Source: Sphaeroforma sirkka
Lineage: Eukaryota > Opisthokonta > Ichthyosporea > Ichthyophonida
Direction of reading: 5' to 3'
Assembly: GCA_001586965.3 (NCBI GenBank)
Contig: LUCW03000487.1
Location: 65,001-95,850 of the forward strand
Length of the DNA: 30,850 nt
Shown here: positions 1-16,265 of the stretch, piece after piece
How positions within the stretch are numbered: the stretch's first letter is position 1
Layout: every line of letters begins with the position of its first letter
Position numbers and translations under genes: made by a program
The notes under the pieces: generated by a model
Seen by the model: the letters and a program-made list of their open reading frames with translations, nothing else
What the model was told of the DNA's origin: nothing
Databases searched by the model: none

Positions 1-5709
<5,709 letters not shown>

Positions 5710-7949
5710 GTTTGGTGAGGTGGTATCTGTTGAACTGGTTAAAATGCAAAGATGTTGGAATACGAAGCATACAAATCCATGATTCTTAATGTTTTTATGG
5801 TTTAAAACCCTGAAATGTATGTATTTCGATGTATTGTTCTAGATAATATAGCGTGCTTGTAAGGACCGGTCTGTATCTCATCAACCTTTGAAATACTTTT
5901 GATGGGTGAAGATTCACATCAGGGCGAAAAAGGAAATTTCGGAAATACTATTGATTATGGCACTTCGATTTGTCGGAACGGGTGATACTGTTGTCTGATG
6001 ATTTTGACCTATCTATCGAGCTTTTCCAAATAAAACAGAGAAAAATTGCAAGTTTTAATCGCCCTCGCTTTTGCAAGGAGACATCGATCTCCAGACAATG
6101 TCAAACGCGTTATGAAACACTTTATGTAGGAAATATAGTGTTTGCATTTCATCGCACACTCATTGCAATGGTTGAAGTGCTAAATGGTCAAACACCTGAA
6201 TTGTATCATAGTTTTGATAAACACTTCAATTGTATGGTAATTTTGGTCAAACATAAAAAAATTCAGCTTCCACGAAGACCAGACCACTCAAATAAATACA
6301 TTTTCACCTAGGTTTAAACGAATAAAACCGTCGTTTAAAATTTATTATGGCAATGGCAATGTTAGTTTGCTCACGTCTTTTAACTACACAACAATTTGAC
6401 GTGTGTGAATAATATATTCTCGTACAGACGTATGCGCCACGACAAGATCAGCGTTCGATTGAATTGCAGACGAGTTATTTGCTAACATATGGTTATACTT
6501 TCAGTTTTCGATATGGTTTTAGAAATGGGTTTAAATTGGTCGGTAACATACCGCCCTCTATACCTTATAGTGGGAAGTAGGAATGAATGTTACAGACTGA
6601 ATTTAACATTTACCCAAAATGTAGTGTTAATGGAGTTGCTATAAAGTTTGGCATGAAACAATGTAGCTTAGAAACATGAGTAAGTAGAGCAAGACTATAT
6701 TTAGTTTGCCCCCTGCCCCAAATACATGAGACTGATCAACACTTTGCTGCATTTCTGCGTTCACCACAGCACAAAAACAAGCAAAGTACTTAGAAGTTCT
6801 CCATAAAATCTAATAAAGTAAAATGTAGTAGAAGTATAACTAAACCCGGCAGGCAAACACGCACCAATAATTATTCCAGCCACATCGCAGGAAATGCACC
6901 GGAATAAACCAGTAGTTCCAGTTCTAGATAATAGATAAGATATTGAACCCGTCGAACGTCCTCTGGATGATAGTGACATGTGGTGCTTTATCTACACAAT
7001 ATTTCGTTCCCAATCCAAAGTGAACAAACAACAGGTACGACGGCAGACACAAAACGATAAAATGATTCATAACTGAGAGACTACAGGTCTCACGCCGAAT
7101 TTTACAGCACGAAACCCTCTTTGATTTATGGAAGTCATCACAGTTAGCACATTCCTGAGAGCTAATCAAGTTGCTTAAATTACTCCCAAGAGTTGAGTTA
7201 ATACTTAATCGACTCCCGAGAGCATATTAGGTTTCTCAACGAACTCCCGAGAGTGAAGTGTCTACCAACCGCAACATCTGAAACAACTGCTGTTCTATGT
7301 GAATCACAACCTATGCGGGAAGGCATCATGTGATCAACGTGAGATTTTGTTGCAGAGATGTTGAAATAGAATAGCATCGAAGTGTTAAAGTGTTAGAGTT
7401 CATATAAGCTTTTACCCTGGCCAGCCCAAGCGGCTGAGCACAGCACAACCACGTTGAGTATGCAACCAACGGTGAGGTCAGAAATAAATACATACATTTG
7501 CACTTTAATTAAAGTCTACTACATTGCACTCTAACAATAATCAAGTCGATATCCTTCCCTACTTGGAGTGTACTATTCTATGGCAGAAAACGCGTCAGCA
7601 TTGTTTTACAAGACTTGAATTTTTAAGCTTTCCGTACCATTGTAAAATCATTGCCCGTACACTACAACTCGAATATATTCACCGTGATGTAACCAGGTTC
7701 TTGCCTGATCCGTACCTGGTGGATCCAACAATCCGAGCTCTATAGTATCAAATATTAAATAAACAATTGCGCCCTATATTCACATGAGAGGTACGAACTG
7801 CTGAGATGTTTGCTTGGTCAAGATTAACCAACTATTTAGTATTTGACGAGGAGAAATGGAATAGTAGTCGCGTATAGTACGATTGTCATAAAGTGTGATA
7901 AAATAGCTCTGTAAAAGCCTCTCGAGGGCCTTGCAAAAAAGGTACATAC
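5710..7949. other. Intergenic DNA downstream of the ARM gene
   Basis: No recognisable gene. The 3' UTR of the ARM gene probably lies here; AATAAA words occur near 6030 and 6322. An open frame at 5970-6311 (113 codons) has no family resemblance and no sign of splicing, so I leave it uncalled. At 7178-7255 the motif ACTCCCGAGAG or a near match occurs three times. Confidence 0.6.
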
Positions 7950-8421
7950 TGTTCTCAGATATTTAAGTATCCTAAAGTGTTTTAAGTTTTAAGTGAATAG
8001 TTATGATTTATTTGATGCGAATCCCTGCTTTTATATGCATTGGACTCGTAATCCTTGAGCCATTATAAAAACACCTCTTAAGGTGAAAAAGGTTCTCACT
8101 TAATCTATGATCCAATCCAGAGGCAGCGTCGCCACGTCGTCAACTGATCGTGGCTTCCATTGTAATCTTTGGCCTTATACGTTTAGAATGTACTCCTCCG
8201 ATTTTAGGGATGCCCTTATGCCCATCAGAGATTTTCTATAATGATGTTTCCGTACTCCCGGCACTTCGGCTCCGAGATTAATTTCCATCTGTAATATTTC
8301 TGTGTCCCTCTCTGGATTTAGATTCTCTCCTTGGTTAATGCTGGGATAAACATTGTTGAGCCTCCGGCATTTGATCGTAGTTTTATGCTTGGTAAACAAT
8401 CTTGGTTTTCTTGGTTTACAG
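7950..8421 (-). repeat. LTR A (3' LTR of element 1)
   Basis: On the minus strand it ends ..CTGAGAACA at 7950. It matches the other two LTRs nearly end to end, but the junction with the internal region (TG start and polypurine tract) is lost near 8421, where GGTTTAC runs into sequence that in element 2 lies about 10-30 bases upstream of the tract. By hand count it differs from LTR B at roughly 45 sites. Confidence 0.85.
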
Positions 8422-8620
8422 ATGTAGTTTGACGAAATCCAAGCTTCCTAAAAATAAATGATCCCGAGGTCTGTTTCGAAGATGTGGCCAAAAATTAGAC
8501 TTGGAAATTTTTTTTTTTTATTCTTGCTTGTGACATCCTGTAAGAGGGAAGATCTCCTGTAAGAGGGAAATCTAGATTGAAAGATATTAATATTGTGGAG
8601 TATATACCGAATCAACAGGT

Positions 8621-8690
8621 GTGTTGGCTTGGTGGTAAAGTACTTCGCTAAAAAAATGTATAGGTCGCTGTTTCGTTTTCCAGTGGCTTC
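8621..8690 (+). other. tRNA-like segment (possible SINE head), diverged copy
   Basis: It contains an A-box-like TGGCTTGGTGG, a CGCTA-ending D-arm-like stretch and a degenerate B box (TGTTTCGTTTTCC) at normal tRNA spacing, then an A-run. It corresponds to 16762-16833 of element 2. No convincing acceptor stem, so not called as a functional tRNA. Confidence 0.4.
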
Positions 8691-8786
8691 AAAAAAAAAA
8701 TGCATTTGGTGTTAGTCTTGTGCGGTACGTTCGAATATTGGATCAAAATGTACGGTCAGAAGCCCCAAAATTGGGGAGAGGTTCAG

Positions 8787-8938
8787 CCCATTGCACGCAG
8801 GCCAGAAAGTCAGACAACAACAAACTGGACAAAGATCAGCCCAGTAACTCGTAGTACAATAACCCATTGCACGCAGGCCAGAAAGTCAGACAACAACAAA
8901 CAGGACAAAGATCGGCCCAGTAACTCGTAGTACAATAA
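8787..8938. repeat. 76-bp tandem duplication in element 1
   Basis: The unit starting CCCATTGCACGCAGGCCAGA and ending GTAGTACAATAA occurs at 8787-8862 and 8863-8938 with two visible differences. Element 2 has one unit, so the duplication arose in element 1. Confidence 0.9.
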
Positions 8939-9228
8939 CATGTGCAGGGCACAGATATTTTTGTTTCAAAAAAACAATATATTAATACAAGAACGTTAGC
9001 GTTTGCATACTTTGGCCTGAAAAATCCTATATTTGAGCTCTTTGATTTTCGTGTTGCTCGTTGCTCTCCAGCTTTCATCATTGGGAGCTCATTGCACACA
9101 GCTTTTAACTTTCAGAGTTCGTTATCAAATTATTTATTTCAAGAGAAATTTAAGCTTTCCAGCCCCGCTTTATCGGGTTCTCTAGTCTCTATGCTCTGTG
9201 CGAGTATGCATTCTCTCCAGCTACAGGC

Positions 9229-9720
9229 TTACCCATGGTTTTCGGCTTCTTTGGTCGCTGCGTCCATCCATTCCATTTTATTGGCAAAATTGTCAATCTC
9301 CCGGAAGGTCTTGGGAATTGGGATCTGCGCCGGCCTCGCCGGCGTTGGTTGTTGCTGATGTTGAGTAGCTAAAAAAGCAGCTGTCGAGTTTCTTCTTCGT
9401 CGAGAGCGACAACTGTTATTGCTCTTGTTGTTCATCCAAGCTCGATTATCTGAAATTTGCAAATTTTTGACCTCTCTCGAAGATCGGCGACCGGCCTTTT
9501 TCCGCTTTGAGATGTGTGCGGATATGGTGTCAGTTTGGTCTCTGGAAGCAGGAGAACAATTCGATTTTGATAAAACGTCAGAGTACACCGGTTCTCGATG
9601 GCGTTTACTAGGGGCGGCTTGAGTATTTTCGCCTGGTTCCATAGGCTGTGAAGATACGGTCGATAAGTCGTCGTTCGTCGGCTCAGCTTTTCTTCCTGTA
9701 GTCTGCTCTGTACATTGTCC
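9229..9720 (-). pseudogene. copia element 1: integrase C-terminal linker up to the RT deletion
   Basis: Minus-strand frame continuing the polyprotein after a frameshift at an A-run near 9748-9755 (the plus copy stays in frame there). It is a polar, Lys/Arg/Ser-rich linker with SKRHRE and SKRKKAGRRSSREV, resembling the basic tail between integrase and RT in copia elements and possibly a nuclear localisation signal. It ends PKTFREIDNF..MDAATKEAE, at the start of the RT domain, then enters noncoding sequence at the deletion. Confidence 0.8.
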
Positions 9721-10720
9721 ATCCTTCCATATGTAAAATTCGTCCTAAAAAAAACGTATATCTGGTTCGTGATACTCTGTTGGTTTCAGGACTAAAATCT
9801 CGAAAAGTATCAGAGGTGGTTCGCTGAGGGTTAGCCTTCACAATTCCACGGCGAGCGCGCTTATCCCATTTGTTGCTTTTAGTCGTCTTACGCCATAAAC
9901 ATTTGCTGCCAAAGGTTCGAAAACGGTTATAGTTTGGTTTACGGCCAGTGAACTTTTCGATTGGCGCTGTCGGGTTCTTCTTACTCCGGACGTTGTTATG
10001 AGCGTCTGTGACATGTTGGTATGCCTCACTCCAAAATTCGTCACCTAAGCCGGAGTTGTGCAGAGTCGCCCTAACTCTTCCTAAATTGGTACGGTGACTC
10101 CGCTCAATTTTTCCGTTGTGTTGTGGCGAGTCTTTCGGTGTTGATCGAACGTCGTAGCCAAGTCTTTGTAAGTTAGTCTTTACTTCCTTATCCACAAATT
10201 CCGAGCCTCGGTCGAATTGTAAAACGTTCGCTTTCCTTTCACTCAGTACTGTTAAATCGTCTAGTGCTCCTAGTAAGGCGTCATATACTACTGGCGCCTT
10301 CTTGGTGGATAGTGGTTCAAATTTCTCGAAATTGGAGCAGTCGTCAATAAGTGTTAGGCCATAGCAGTTTCCTCTGATAGTCCGCTTAAATTTTCCAATA
10401 AGGTCAATATAGAGTAAGTCCACTGGGCTTTCGGATGGGCCGTTCTTTCTGATCTTTCGTGTCCGTCGTCTGACAAGTTTACCCCTGATACAGGACTCGC
10501 AGTTCGCATGATAGTCGATAGGTGGCAGGTCCTTGGGTAAATGATCCGGGTGCGCTAGTCGTTCATGCCAACTGGCGGCGTAGGCAAATTCTATTGAAAA
10601 AAATTACAGGGATACGACGTAAAAGCCTAGCTTCTGCTCACAATTATATACTAGGTGCTGGGGTGATAGTAAGAGGCAGACTGTGTCATCCATGTAGATC
10701 CTGTATCCTGCCTTGGTTAA
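9683..10720 (-). pseudogene. copia element 1: GAG-pre-integrase and integrase (rve) region
   Basis: In minus-strand order: a pre-integrase zinc-binding region with WHERLAHPD and CESC, then the DDE core with DLLYIDLIGKF (first Asp), LQFDRGSEF (second Asp) and NGKIERSHRT (Glu), then RKPNYNRFRTFGSKC. The core (10423-9729) is uninterrupted and keeps its catalytic residues. The stretch joining protease to integrase has two stops, both also present in element 2. A frameshift follows the core near 9750. Confidence 0.9.
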
Positions 10721-11350
10721 TTAGGGGACGCTGATAAGGTTGGTCTTTAGAGCTGGTCCATAAACAGCCCTTCCAGCATCACTCAATTGTCCTGAGTGAG
10801 TTGCGATTCCAATAGTCCCGTCAGCTAGATGTACATTTGTGAAGTGACGTTTTGCGTTTGATATCAACTCCAAATCGTTAATGATGTGGACTGAGGCTCC
10901 ACTGTCCAGAGTCCCACTAGGTTCAGTCGTTGTTATTTTGTCAGTCGTAGATGCTCTTTGGCCGAAAATTCTCTCAGAGTCTATGGCTTTGATTGGTGAA
11001 GAGATAATGTCCTCATTAAATTTGTCACTAAAAGCTTCATCTTCTTCGGAGTCGCTGTCGGACAATAGGTCGGGTAGGTCATCGTAGCCATCCTCACTAG
11101 AGCTGTCGAGTAAAAGTCCTGGCGGTCCGTCGTCTTCGTCCGGACTACAAGTTGGACTATTTAGAATAAAATCTGATAGTTCTCTCTCGTCCGGCTCGGT
11201 GTTTGGTTTCATTCCAAATCCAGTGCAATTTTCGGGGGTTGCCATGATGGCTTCTGGCATGTCATCATCCGACAATTCGACGTCAGATTCGACATAGTCG
11301 GCAACTGCTGAGAATGCTCTAACGCCTTTATCGTCACTACTCGAATTTTG
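10721..11350 (-). pseudogene. copia element 1: acidic linker and retropepsin-like protease
   Basis: Minus-strand frame with a long Asp/Glu/Ser-rich acidic segment (DSSSEDGYDD, DSDSEEDEAF), then the aspartic protease signature GTLDSGASVHI (DSGAS near 10892-10906), then LADGT and LSDAGRAVYGPALKTNLISV, the pattern of copia proteases. It ends in TAA where copia elements usually continue; the same stop is in element 2. Confidence 0.88.
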
Positions 11351-11354
11351 CTCA

Positions 11355-11925
11355 TCATTCTAGTCCAAATTAAACGTTACTTTAGGAGGTTTACGAATTT
11401 CCACCCTCGAGTAGTATCCTCTTACGTTAGATGCTTTTCTGTAAAATTTATTACGTTTATCTTGATGATAGTTGGGTTTCTTCGACGGATAGTCGGCACG
11501 TCGTGAGTACGATGTAGATTTCGGTGTTGAATAGTTCTTGCGGTGAGACTTGGACTCATCTTAATATCACCAATAAAGGCCTCCAATGTTCCGTTACTCT
11601 TCTGCGTTTTTACCCAGAGCTCCTTTCTCAAACGGCCAATTCCTCCCTGGGTGTTAAACTTGAATTTGGCTTCCAATGCCTTGTAAAATGCAAGTCTACG
11701 AGAGATCGTATGATAAATTGACTCAGACGCGGCTCCACGGTCCTCTTGAGTAAACGTTTCACCTTGAGTCTCATAGTAGTCATCGGGTGGTGTAACGACC
11801 TCGATCAGTTGTAGGCGACACTGTTTCATCAGGATCATATTCAATTGAGCTTTCCATTGGTCCCACAGGACCGGCTTATCCAGAATTAGAAATTTAACCT
11901 TTGGTTTCAAATCGAAGCTTGTCAT
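11355..11925 (-). pseudogene. copia element 1: gag, shortened and frameshifted
   Basis: Starts at ATG 11925, 36 bases inside the 5' LTR. The N-terminal 120 residues (MTSFDLKPKVKFLILDKPVL, then DQWKAQLNMILMKQ) resemble copia/UBN2-type gag. Near 11560 the reading jumps to another frame with a basic SKSHRKNY..RRADYPSKKPNYHQDK segment, which then meets TAG near 11360 before the protease frame. No CCHC zinc knuckle is visible; the shortness suggests a deletion of the middle of gag. Confidence 0.8.
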
Positions 11926-11961
11926 TCTCAGAGTAGAGGTAAAACGGACCTGATAAGCTAT
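11926..11961 (-). other. copia element 1 leader between 5' LTR and gag
   Basis: 36 bases reading ATAGCTTATCAGGTCCGTTT and on to the gag ATG. There is no TGG directly after the LTR, so a standard primer site for a tRNA 3' CCA end is not seen; some copia-group elements use an internal tRNA fragment instead. Confidence 0.6.
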
Positions 11962-12428
11962 TGTTCTCAGATATTAAAGTATCTTAAAGTGTTTTAAGTT
12001 TTAAGTGAATAGTTGTGATTTATTTGATTCGAGTACCTGCTTTTATATGCATTGAACTCGTAATTCTTGAGCCATTAAAAAAACACCTCTTAAGGTGAAA
12101 AAGGTTCTCACTTATTCTACGATCCAATCCAAAGGCAGCGTCACCACGTCTTCAACGATTGTGGCTTCCATTGTGATATTTGGCCTTATGCTCTTAGATT
12201 GCACTTCTCCGATAGTTAGGGATGCCTTTATGCCCATCAGAGATATTCTATATTGATGATTCCATACTCCCGGCATTTCGGTTCCGAGATTATTCCATCT
12301 AAAATATTTCTGTGTCCCTCTCTGAGTTTAGATTCTCTCCTTGGTTGATGTTGGGATAAACCTTGCTGAGTCTCCGGCATTTGATCGTAGTTTTATGCTT
12401 GGTAAACAATCTTGGTTTACTGTGATCA
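11962..12428 (-). repeat. LTR B (5' LTR of element 1), 467 bp
   Basis: TGATCACAG..CTGAGAACA on the minus strand with TG..CA ends. It is exactly the same length as LTR C and differs from it at about 22 sites by hand count, with only single-base indels. It contains a TATAAAAG box (ATGCATATAAAAGCAGG). Confidence 0.93.
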
Positions 12429-12558
12429 ATAGTACAGCTCTTAGAGATGGTCATATTCGCCACAAGCACTTTGGTGCTTTGTCGAAGTTCCTTATGGCAA
12501 TGAGTGTACTGCAGACAGAAAACATGCAGCACTAACTTGCGGCTCGACAACCACTATG
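12429..12558. other. Junction segment between the two copia copies
   Basis: About 130 bases between the outer end of LTR B and the first homology of element 2. I could not assign it to gag, to the neighbouring gypsy remnant or to host sequence. It begins ATAGTACAGCTC. Confidence 0.5.
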
Positions 12559-13222
12559 AAGGCGTTAGAGCCTTTTCATCAATTGCCGATTATGTCGAAT
12601 CTGACATCGAATTGTCAGATGAGGATATGCCAGAAGCCATCATGGCTACCCCCGAAAATTGCCCCGGATTCGTGATTAAGACTAACATCGAGCCGGACGA
12701 GAGAGAACTATCAGATTTTACTTTAAATAATTATAGTTCGGACGAAGACGATGGACCGCCGGGACTTCTACTCGACAGCTCTAGTGAGGACGACGATTTT
12801 GACCAACCCAAGGATGGCCCGCCACGACCCCAACTCGACAGCTCTAGTGAGGATGACTACGATGACCTACCAGACCTGCTGTCCGTCAGCGACTCCGAAG
12901 AAGATGAAGCTTTTAGTGACAAATTTAATGAGGACATTATCTCTTCACCAATCAAAGCCATAGACTCTGAGAGAATTTTCGGCCAAAGAGCATCTACGAC
13001 TGACAAAATAACAACGACTGAACCTAGTGGGACTCTGGACAGTGGAGCCTCAGTCCACATCATTAACGATTTGGAGTTGATATCAAACGCAAAACGTCAC
13101 TTCACAGATGTACATCTAGCTGACGGGACTATTGGAATCGCAACTCACTCAGGACAATTGAGTGATGCTGGAAGGGCTGTTTATGGACCAGCTCTAAAGA
13201 CCAACCTTATCAGCGTTCCCTA
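12559..13222 (+). pseudogene. copia element 2: acidic linker and protease
   Basis: Homology to element 1 starts near 12559 (GGCGTTAGAGC). The acidic segment is longer than in element 1: the DGPPGLLLDSSSEDD unit is repeated as DGPPRPQLDSSSEDD. The protease signature DSGAS is at 13038-13052, followed by LADGT. Ends in TAA at 13220-13222, the same position as in element 1. Confidence 0.87.
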
Positions 13223-14594
13223 ATTAACCAAGGCAGGATACAGGATCTACATGGATGACACAGTCTGCCTCTTACTATCACCCCAGCACCTAGTATATAA
13301 TTGTGAGCAGAAGCTAGGCTTTTACGTCGTATCCCTGTAATTTTTTTCAATAGAATTTGCCTACGCCGCCAGTTGGCATGAACGACTCGCGCACCCGGAT
13401 CATTTACCCAAGGACCTGCCACCTATCGACTATCATGCGAACTGCGAGTCCTGTATCATGGGTAAACTTGTCAGACGACGGACACGAAAGATCAGAAAGA
13501 ACGGCCCATCCGAAAACCCAATGGACTTACTCTATATTGACCTTATTGGAAAATTTAAGCGGACTATCAGATGAAATTGCTATGGCCTTACTCTCATAGA
13601 CGATTGCTCCAACTTTGAGAAATTCGAACCTCTGTCCACCAAGAAAGCGCCTGTAGTATATGACACCTTACTCGGAGCATTGGACGACTTAACAGTACTA
13701 AGTGGACGAAAAGCAAACATCTTACAATTCGACCGAGGCTCGGAATTTGTGGATAAGGAAGTAGAGACTAACTTACGAAGACTTGGCTACGATATTCGAT
13801 TAACACCAAAAGACTCACCATAACACAATGGAAAAATTGAGCCGAGCCATCGTACTACTTTAGGAAGTGTTAAAGCGACTCTGCACAACTCAGTAATAGG
13901 TGATGAATTTTGGAATGAAGCATACCAACATGTCACAGACGCTCACAACAACGTCCGGAGTAAGAAGAACCCGACAGCGCCAATCGAAAAGTTCACTGGC
14001 CGTAAACCAAACTATAACCGTTTTCGAACCTTTGGCAGCAAATGTTTATGGCGTAAGACGACTAAAAGCAACAAATGGGATAAGCGCGCTCGCCGTGGAA
14101 TTGTGAAGGCTAACCCCCAGCGAACCACCTCTGATACTTTTCGAGTTTTTAGTCCAGAAACCAACAGAGCATCACGAACCAGAGATTTACGCTTTTTTGA
14201 GGATGAATTTGACATATGGAAGGATGGACAGTGTACGGAGCAGACTACAGGAAGAAGAGCTGAGCCGACGAACGACGACTTATCAACTGTATCTTCACAG
14301 CCTATGGACCCAGGCGAAATTACTCAAAACACCTCTAGTAAACGCCATCGAGAGTCGGAGGACTCTGACATTTTATCAAAATCAAATTGTTCTGCTGCTT
14401 CCAAAGACCAGACTGACACCATATCCGCACACATCTCAAAGCGGAAAAAGGCCGGACGCCGATCTTCGAGAGAAGTCACAAATTTGCAAATTTCAGATAA
14501 TCCAGCTTGGATGAGCAACAAGAGTAATGACAGTTGTCGCTCTGGACGAAGAAGAAGCTCAACAACCTCCTTTTCAGCTACTCAACATCAGTAA
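13223..14594 (+). pseudogene. copia element 2: pre-integrase, integrase core and basic linker
   Basis: The frame continues through WHERLAHPD, CESC, DLLYIDLIGKF and LQFDRGSEF, but stops interrupt it after KFKRTIR (TGA near 13572) and at DSP*HNGKIE (TAA near 13820). The Glu region reads IEPSHRT where element 1 has IERSHRT. The basic linker 14103-14594 is open and nearly identical to element 1, including SKRKKAGRRSSREV, and ends at a TAA after ATQHQ. Confidence 0.87.
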
Positions 14595-14599
14595 CAACC

Positions 14600-15455
14600 T
14601 ACGCCAGCGTAAATCCCAATACCCAAGACTTTCCGTGAAATTGACAATTTTTCCAATGAAAGGAGTGGATGGACGCAGCGACCAAAGAAGTCCGAGACCT
14701 AGTGAAACGAGGGACCTTTTCTCTTGTAGACTCTAAACCTGCAAAAAGCGCGATTATGAACTCCAAATGGGTCTTTACTCCTAAAATGGACTCTGCTGGA
14801 AAAATCGAGCGATTTAAAGGGCGACTGACCGTAGCCCGATATAATGCTGTCGAAGGAGTGGATTTCGAACGGAGTGACGCCAAGGTAGTGAGCAAAGAGA
14901 CTGTCCGCATTGTTTGGCACTAACAGCCAGTAAGAAATGGAATGTCAGACAATTCGACTCGCCAAACGCATACTTAAACGGGAAAATGGATCGTTACGTA
15001 TATATGAGGATGCCACAAGGATTACACATGGCCCTTGATTTACTCAGCGAAGAGAAGCAGAAATTATATTATGAGTACAGCCAAGGTAACGAAGCCGTAT
15101 GGTGCAGAGTAAATTTACCACTCTATGGCCTAAAGCAATCTGGCTATTTATACTTTGTGGAGGTCTGTGAGGTCCTAGGTCAACAGGGATATCAGCCAAC
15201 GCGATCAGACCCATCATTATTTTTCCGAAAAAAAATCCGACGGCACCTTGGACCTGGTCATTGTATATGTGGACGATAAAATCGCAACGGCCTCCGACAA
15301 ACGAACTCTGGATATTTTGGAGGCAATTTTATTCAAAAAAATGGTCAACAAAATCAATGCCAAAAGCAGAATGGTTTTTAGAAATGAAAATGGGATTTCT
15401 TCTCTCAGGAGTAGTCACCATACACCAACAAATCTACGTCAGCACATTACTCCAA
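14600..15455 (+). pseudogene. copia element 2: reverse transcriptase, broken into several frames
   Basis: The RT reads in three frames: (1) 14669-14923 with NSKWVFTPKMDSAGKIERFK and the KGRL..YNAVEGVDF motif; (2) 14914-15239 with FDSPNAYLNGKM, MPQGL and LPLYGLKQSGY, typical of copia RT; (3) from about 15240 with the catalytic YVDD at 15266-15277. At least three frameshifts. Element 1 lacks this region entirely. Confidence 0.9.
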
Positions 15456-15579
15456 AAATATAACTTGGAAAATGCTCAGCCGTCACCAGTACCTTTGCAC
15501 AATACGTATTTGGCACCAAATATAACTTGGAAAATGCTCAGCCGTCACCAGTACCTTTGCACAATACGTATTTGGCACC
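15456..15579 (+). repeat. Perfect 62-bp tandem duplication inside RT
   Basis: 15456-15517 and 15518-15579 are identical (AAATATAACTTGGAAAATGC to TTTGGCACC). Because 62 is not divisible by 3 the duplication shifts the frame. Identity of the two copies suggests a recent event in an already dead element. Confidence 0.95.
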
Positions 15580-16265
15580 ATGTCATTCTGACAGGCTCGC
15601 CGGAAATATGCCCTACAGAGAACTCATCGGCGCCCTTCGGTACTTAGCTGATGGCACACGACCAGATATCACATTCGCCATGAACCAATTATCCAGGCAC
15701 CTTGACAAACCATTCCTACGTCACTGGAATGCTGCCAAGCGAGTCCTTCGATATCTGAAGGGCACCTCTGGATATGGACTAAGGTTTGACCCTGAGATAT
15801 CCCTACAGCCGGTCGTTTTCGCTGATGCAAGCTTTGCCTCTGACGCAACAGACTGAAAATCAGCAAGTGGTTACGTCATTTTTATGTGCGGCGCACCTGT
15901 GATTTGGGGATCAAGAAAGCAGAAATTGACAGCACAGTCTACTTGCGAAGCAGAAATCATTGCCCTAAATGATGTCACAAAGGAAATCTGTTGGTTGCGA
16001 AATTACTGTCGGAACTTGGTATCGACATTGGACCAATTGTCATCAATCAAGACAACCAATCGGCGATAAAAATTGCTGAAGATGATAAGGTGAACCGTAG
16101 GACGAAACACCTGGACCTAAGACACTATTTTATCCGGGATAAAATTCAAGACTACTCGGTGGTCTTACGATACACGCCCACAGACAAGATGACTGCTGAT
16201 GCACTAACGAAAGCACTCGTGGGAAATTATTCGTTAAACACAAGAAAACCATGGTTAAGCCTGTA
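15580..16265 (+). pseudogene. copia element 2: connection and RNase H domains
   Basis: Copia-type markers: YRELIGALRYLADGTRPDI, HWNAAKRVLRYLKGTSGYGL, VFADASFA, SASGYVIF, SRKQKLTAQSTCEAEIIAL, then in another frame DNQSAIKIAEDDKVNRRTKH and DLRHYFIRDKI..TADALTKAL. A TGA after DATD (15854-15856) and a frameshift near 16000 break it. The end (KPWLSL, TAG at 16264-16266) is the point to which element 1's deletion runs. Confidence 0.92.

Larger units (their letters stand above)
8422..9228 (-). other. Long 3' noncoding region of element 1
   Basis: Homologous to 16266-17011 of element 2. It carries a tRNA-like segment on the opposite strand (8621-8690), the palindrome CCCCAAAATTGGGG (8763-8776) and a 76-bp tandem duplication. 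About 800 bases between coding end and LTR is long for a copia element. Confidence 0.75.
7950..12428 (-). mobile_element. Ty1/copia LTR retrotransposon, element 1 (internally deleted)
   Basis: On the minus strand the order is LTR (12428-11962), leader, gag, protease, integrase, 3' noncoding region, LTR (about 8421-7950). Protease before integrase and a GAG-pre-integrase HxxLxH/CxxC region identify Ty1/copia. Reverse transcriptase and RNase H are absent: the reading passes from the pre-RT segment (near 9245) straight into the 3' noncoding region, while the same junction in the plus-strand copy is separated by about 1.55 kb. A shared TSD is not visible: the outer flanks read ACATAC on the left and ATAGTAC on the right. 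The element cannot be autonomous. Confidence 0.93.

Noticed and set aside
5970..6311. 113-codon open frame just after the ARM gene
   Set aside because: No recognisable domain, no homologous features and AT-rich composition; it lies in the likely 3' UTR or intergenic DNA.
12429..12558. Missing copia gag or gypsy RT sequence between the two copia copies
   Set aside because: I compared translations in all frames with the gag of element 1 and with the truncated RT and saw no convincing match.
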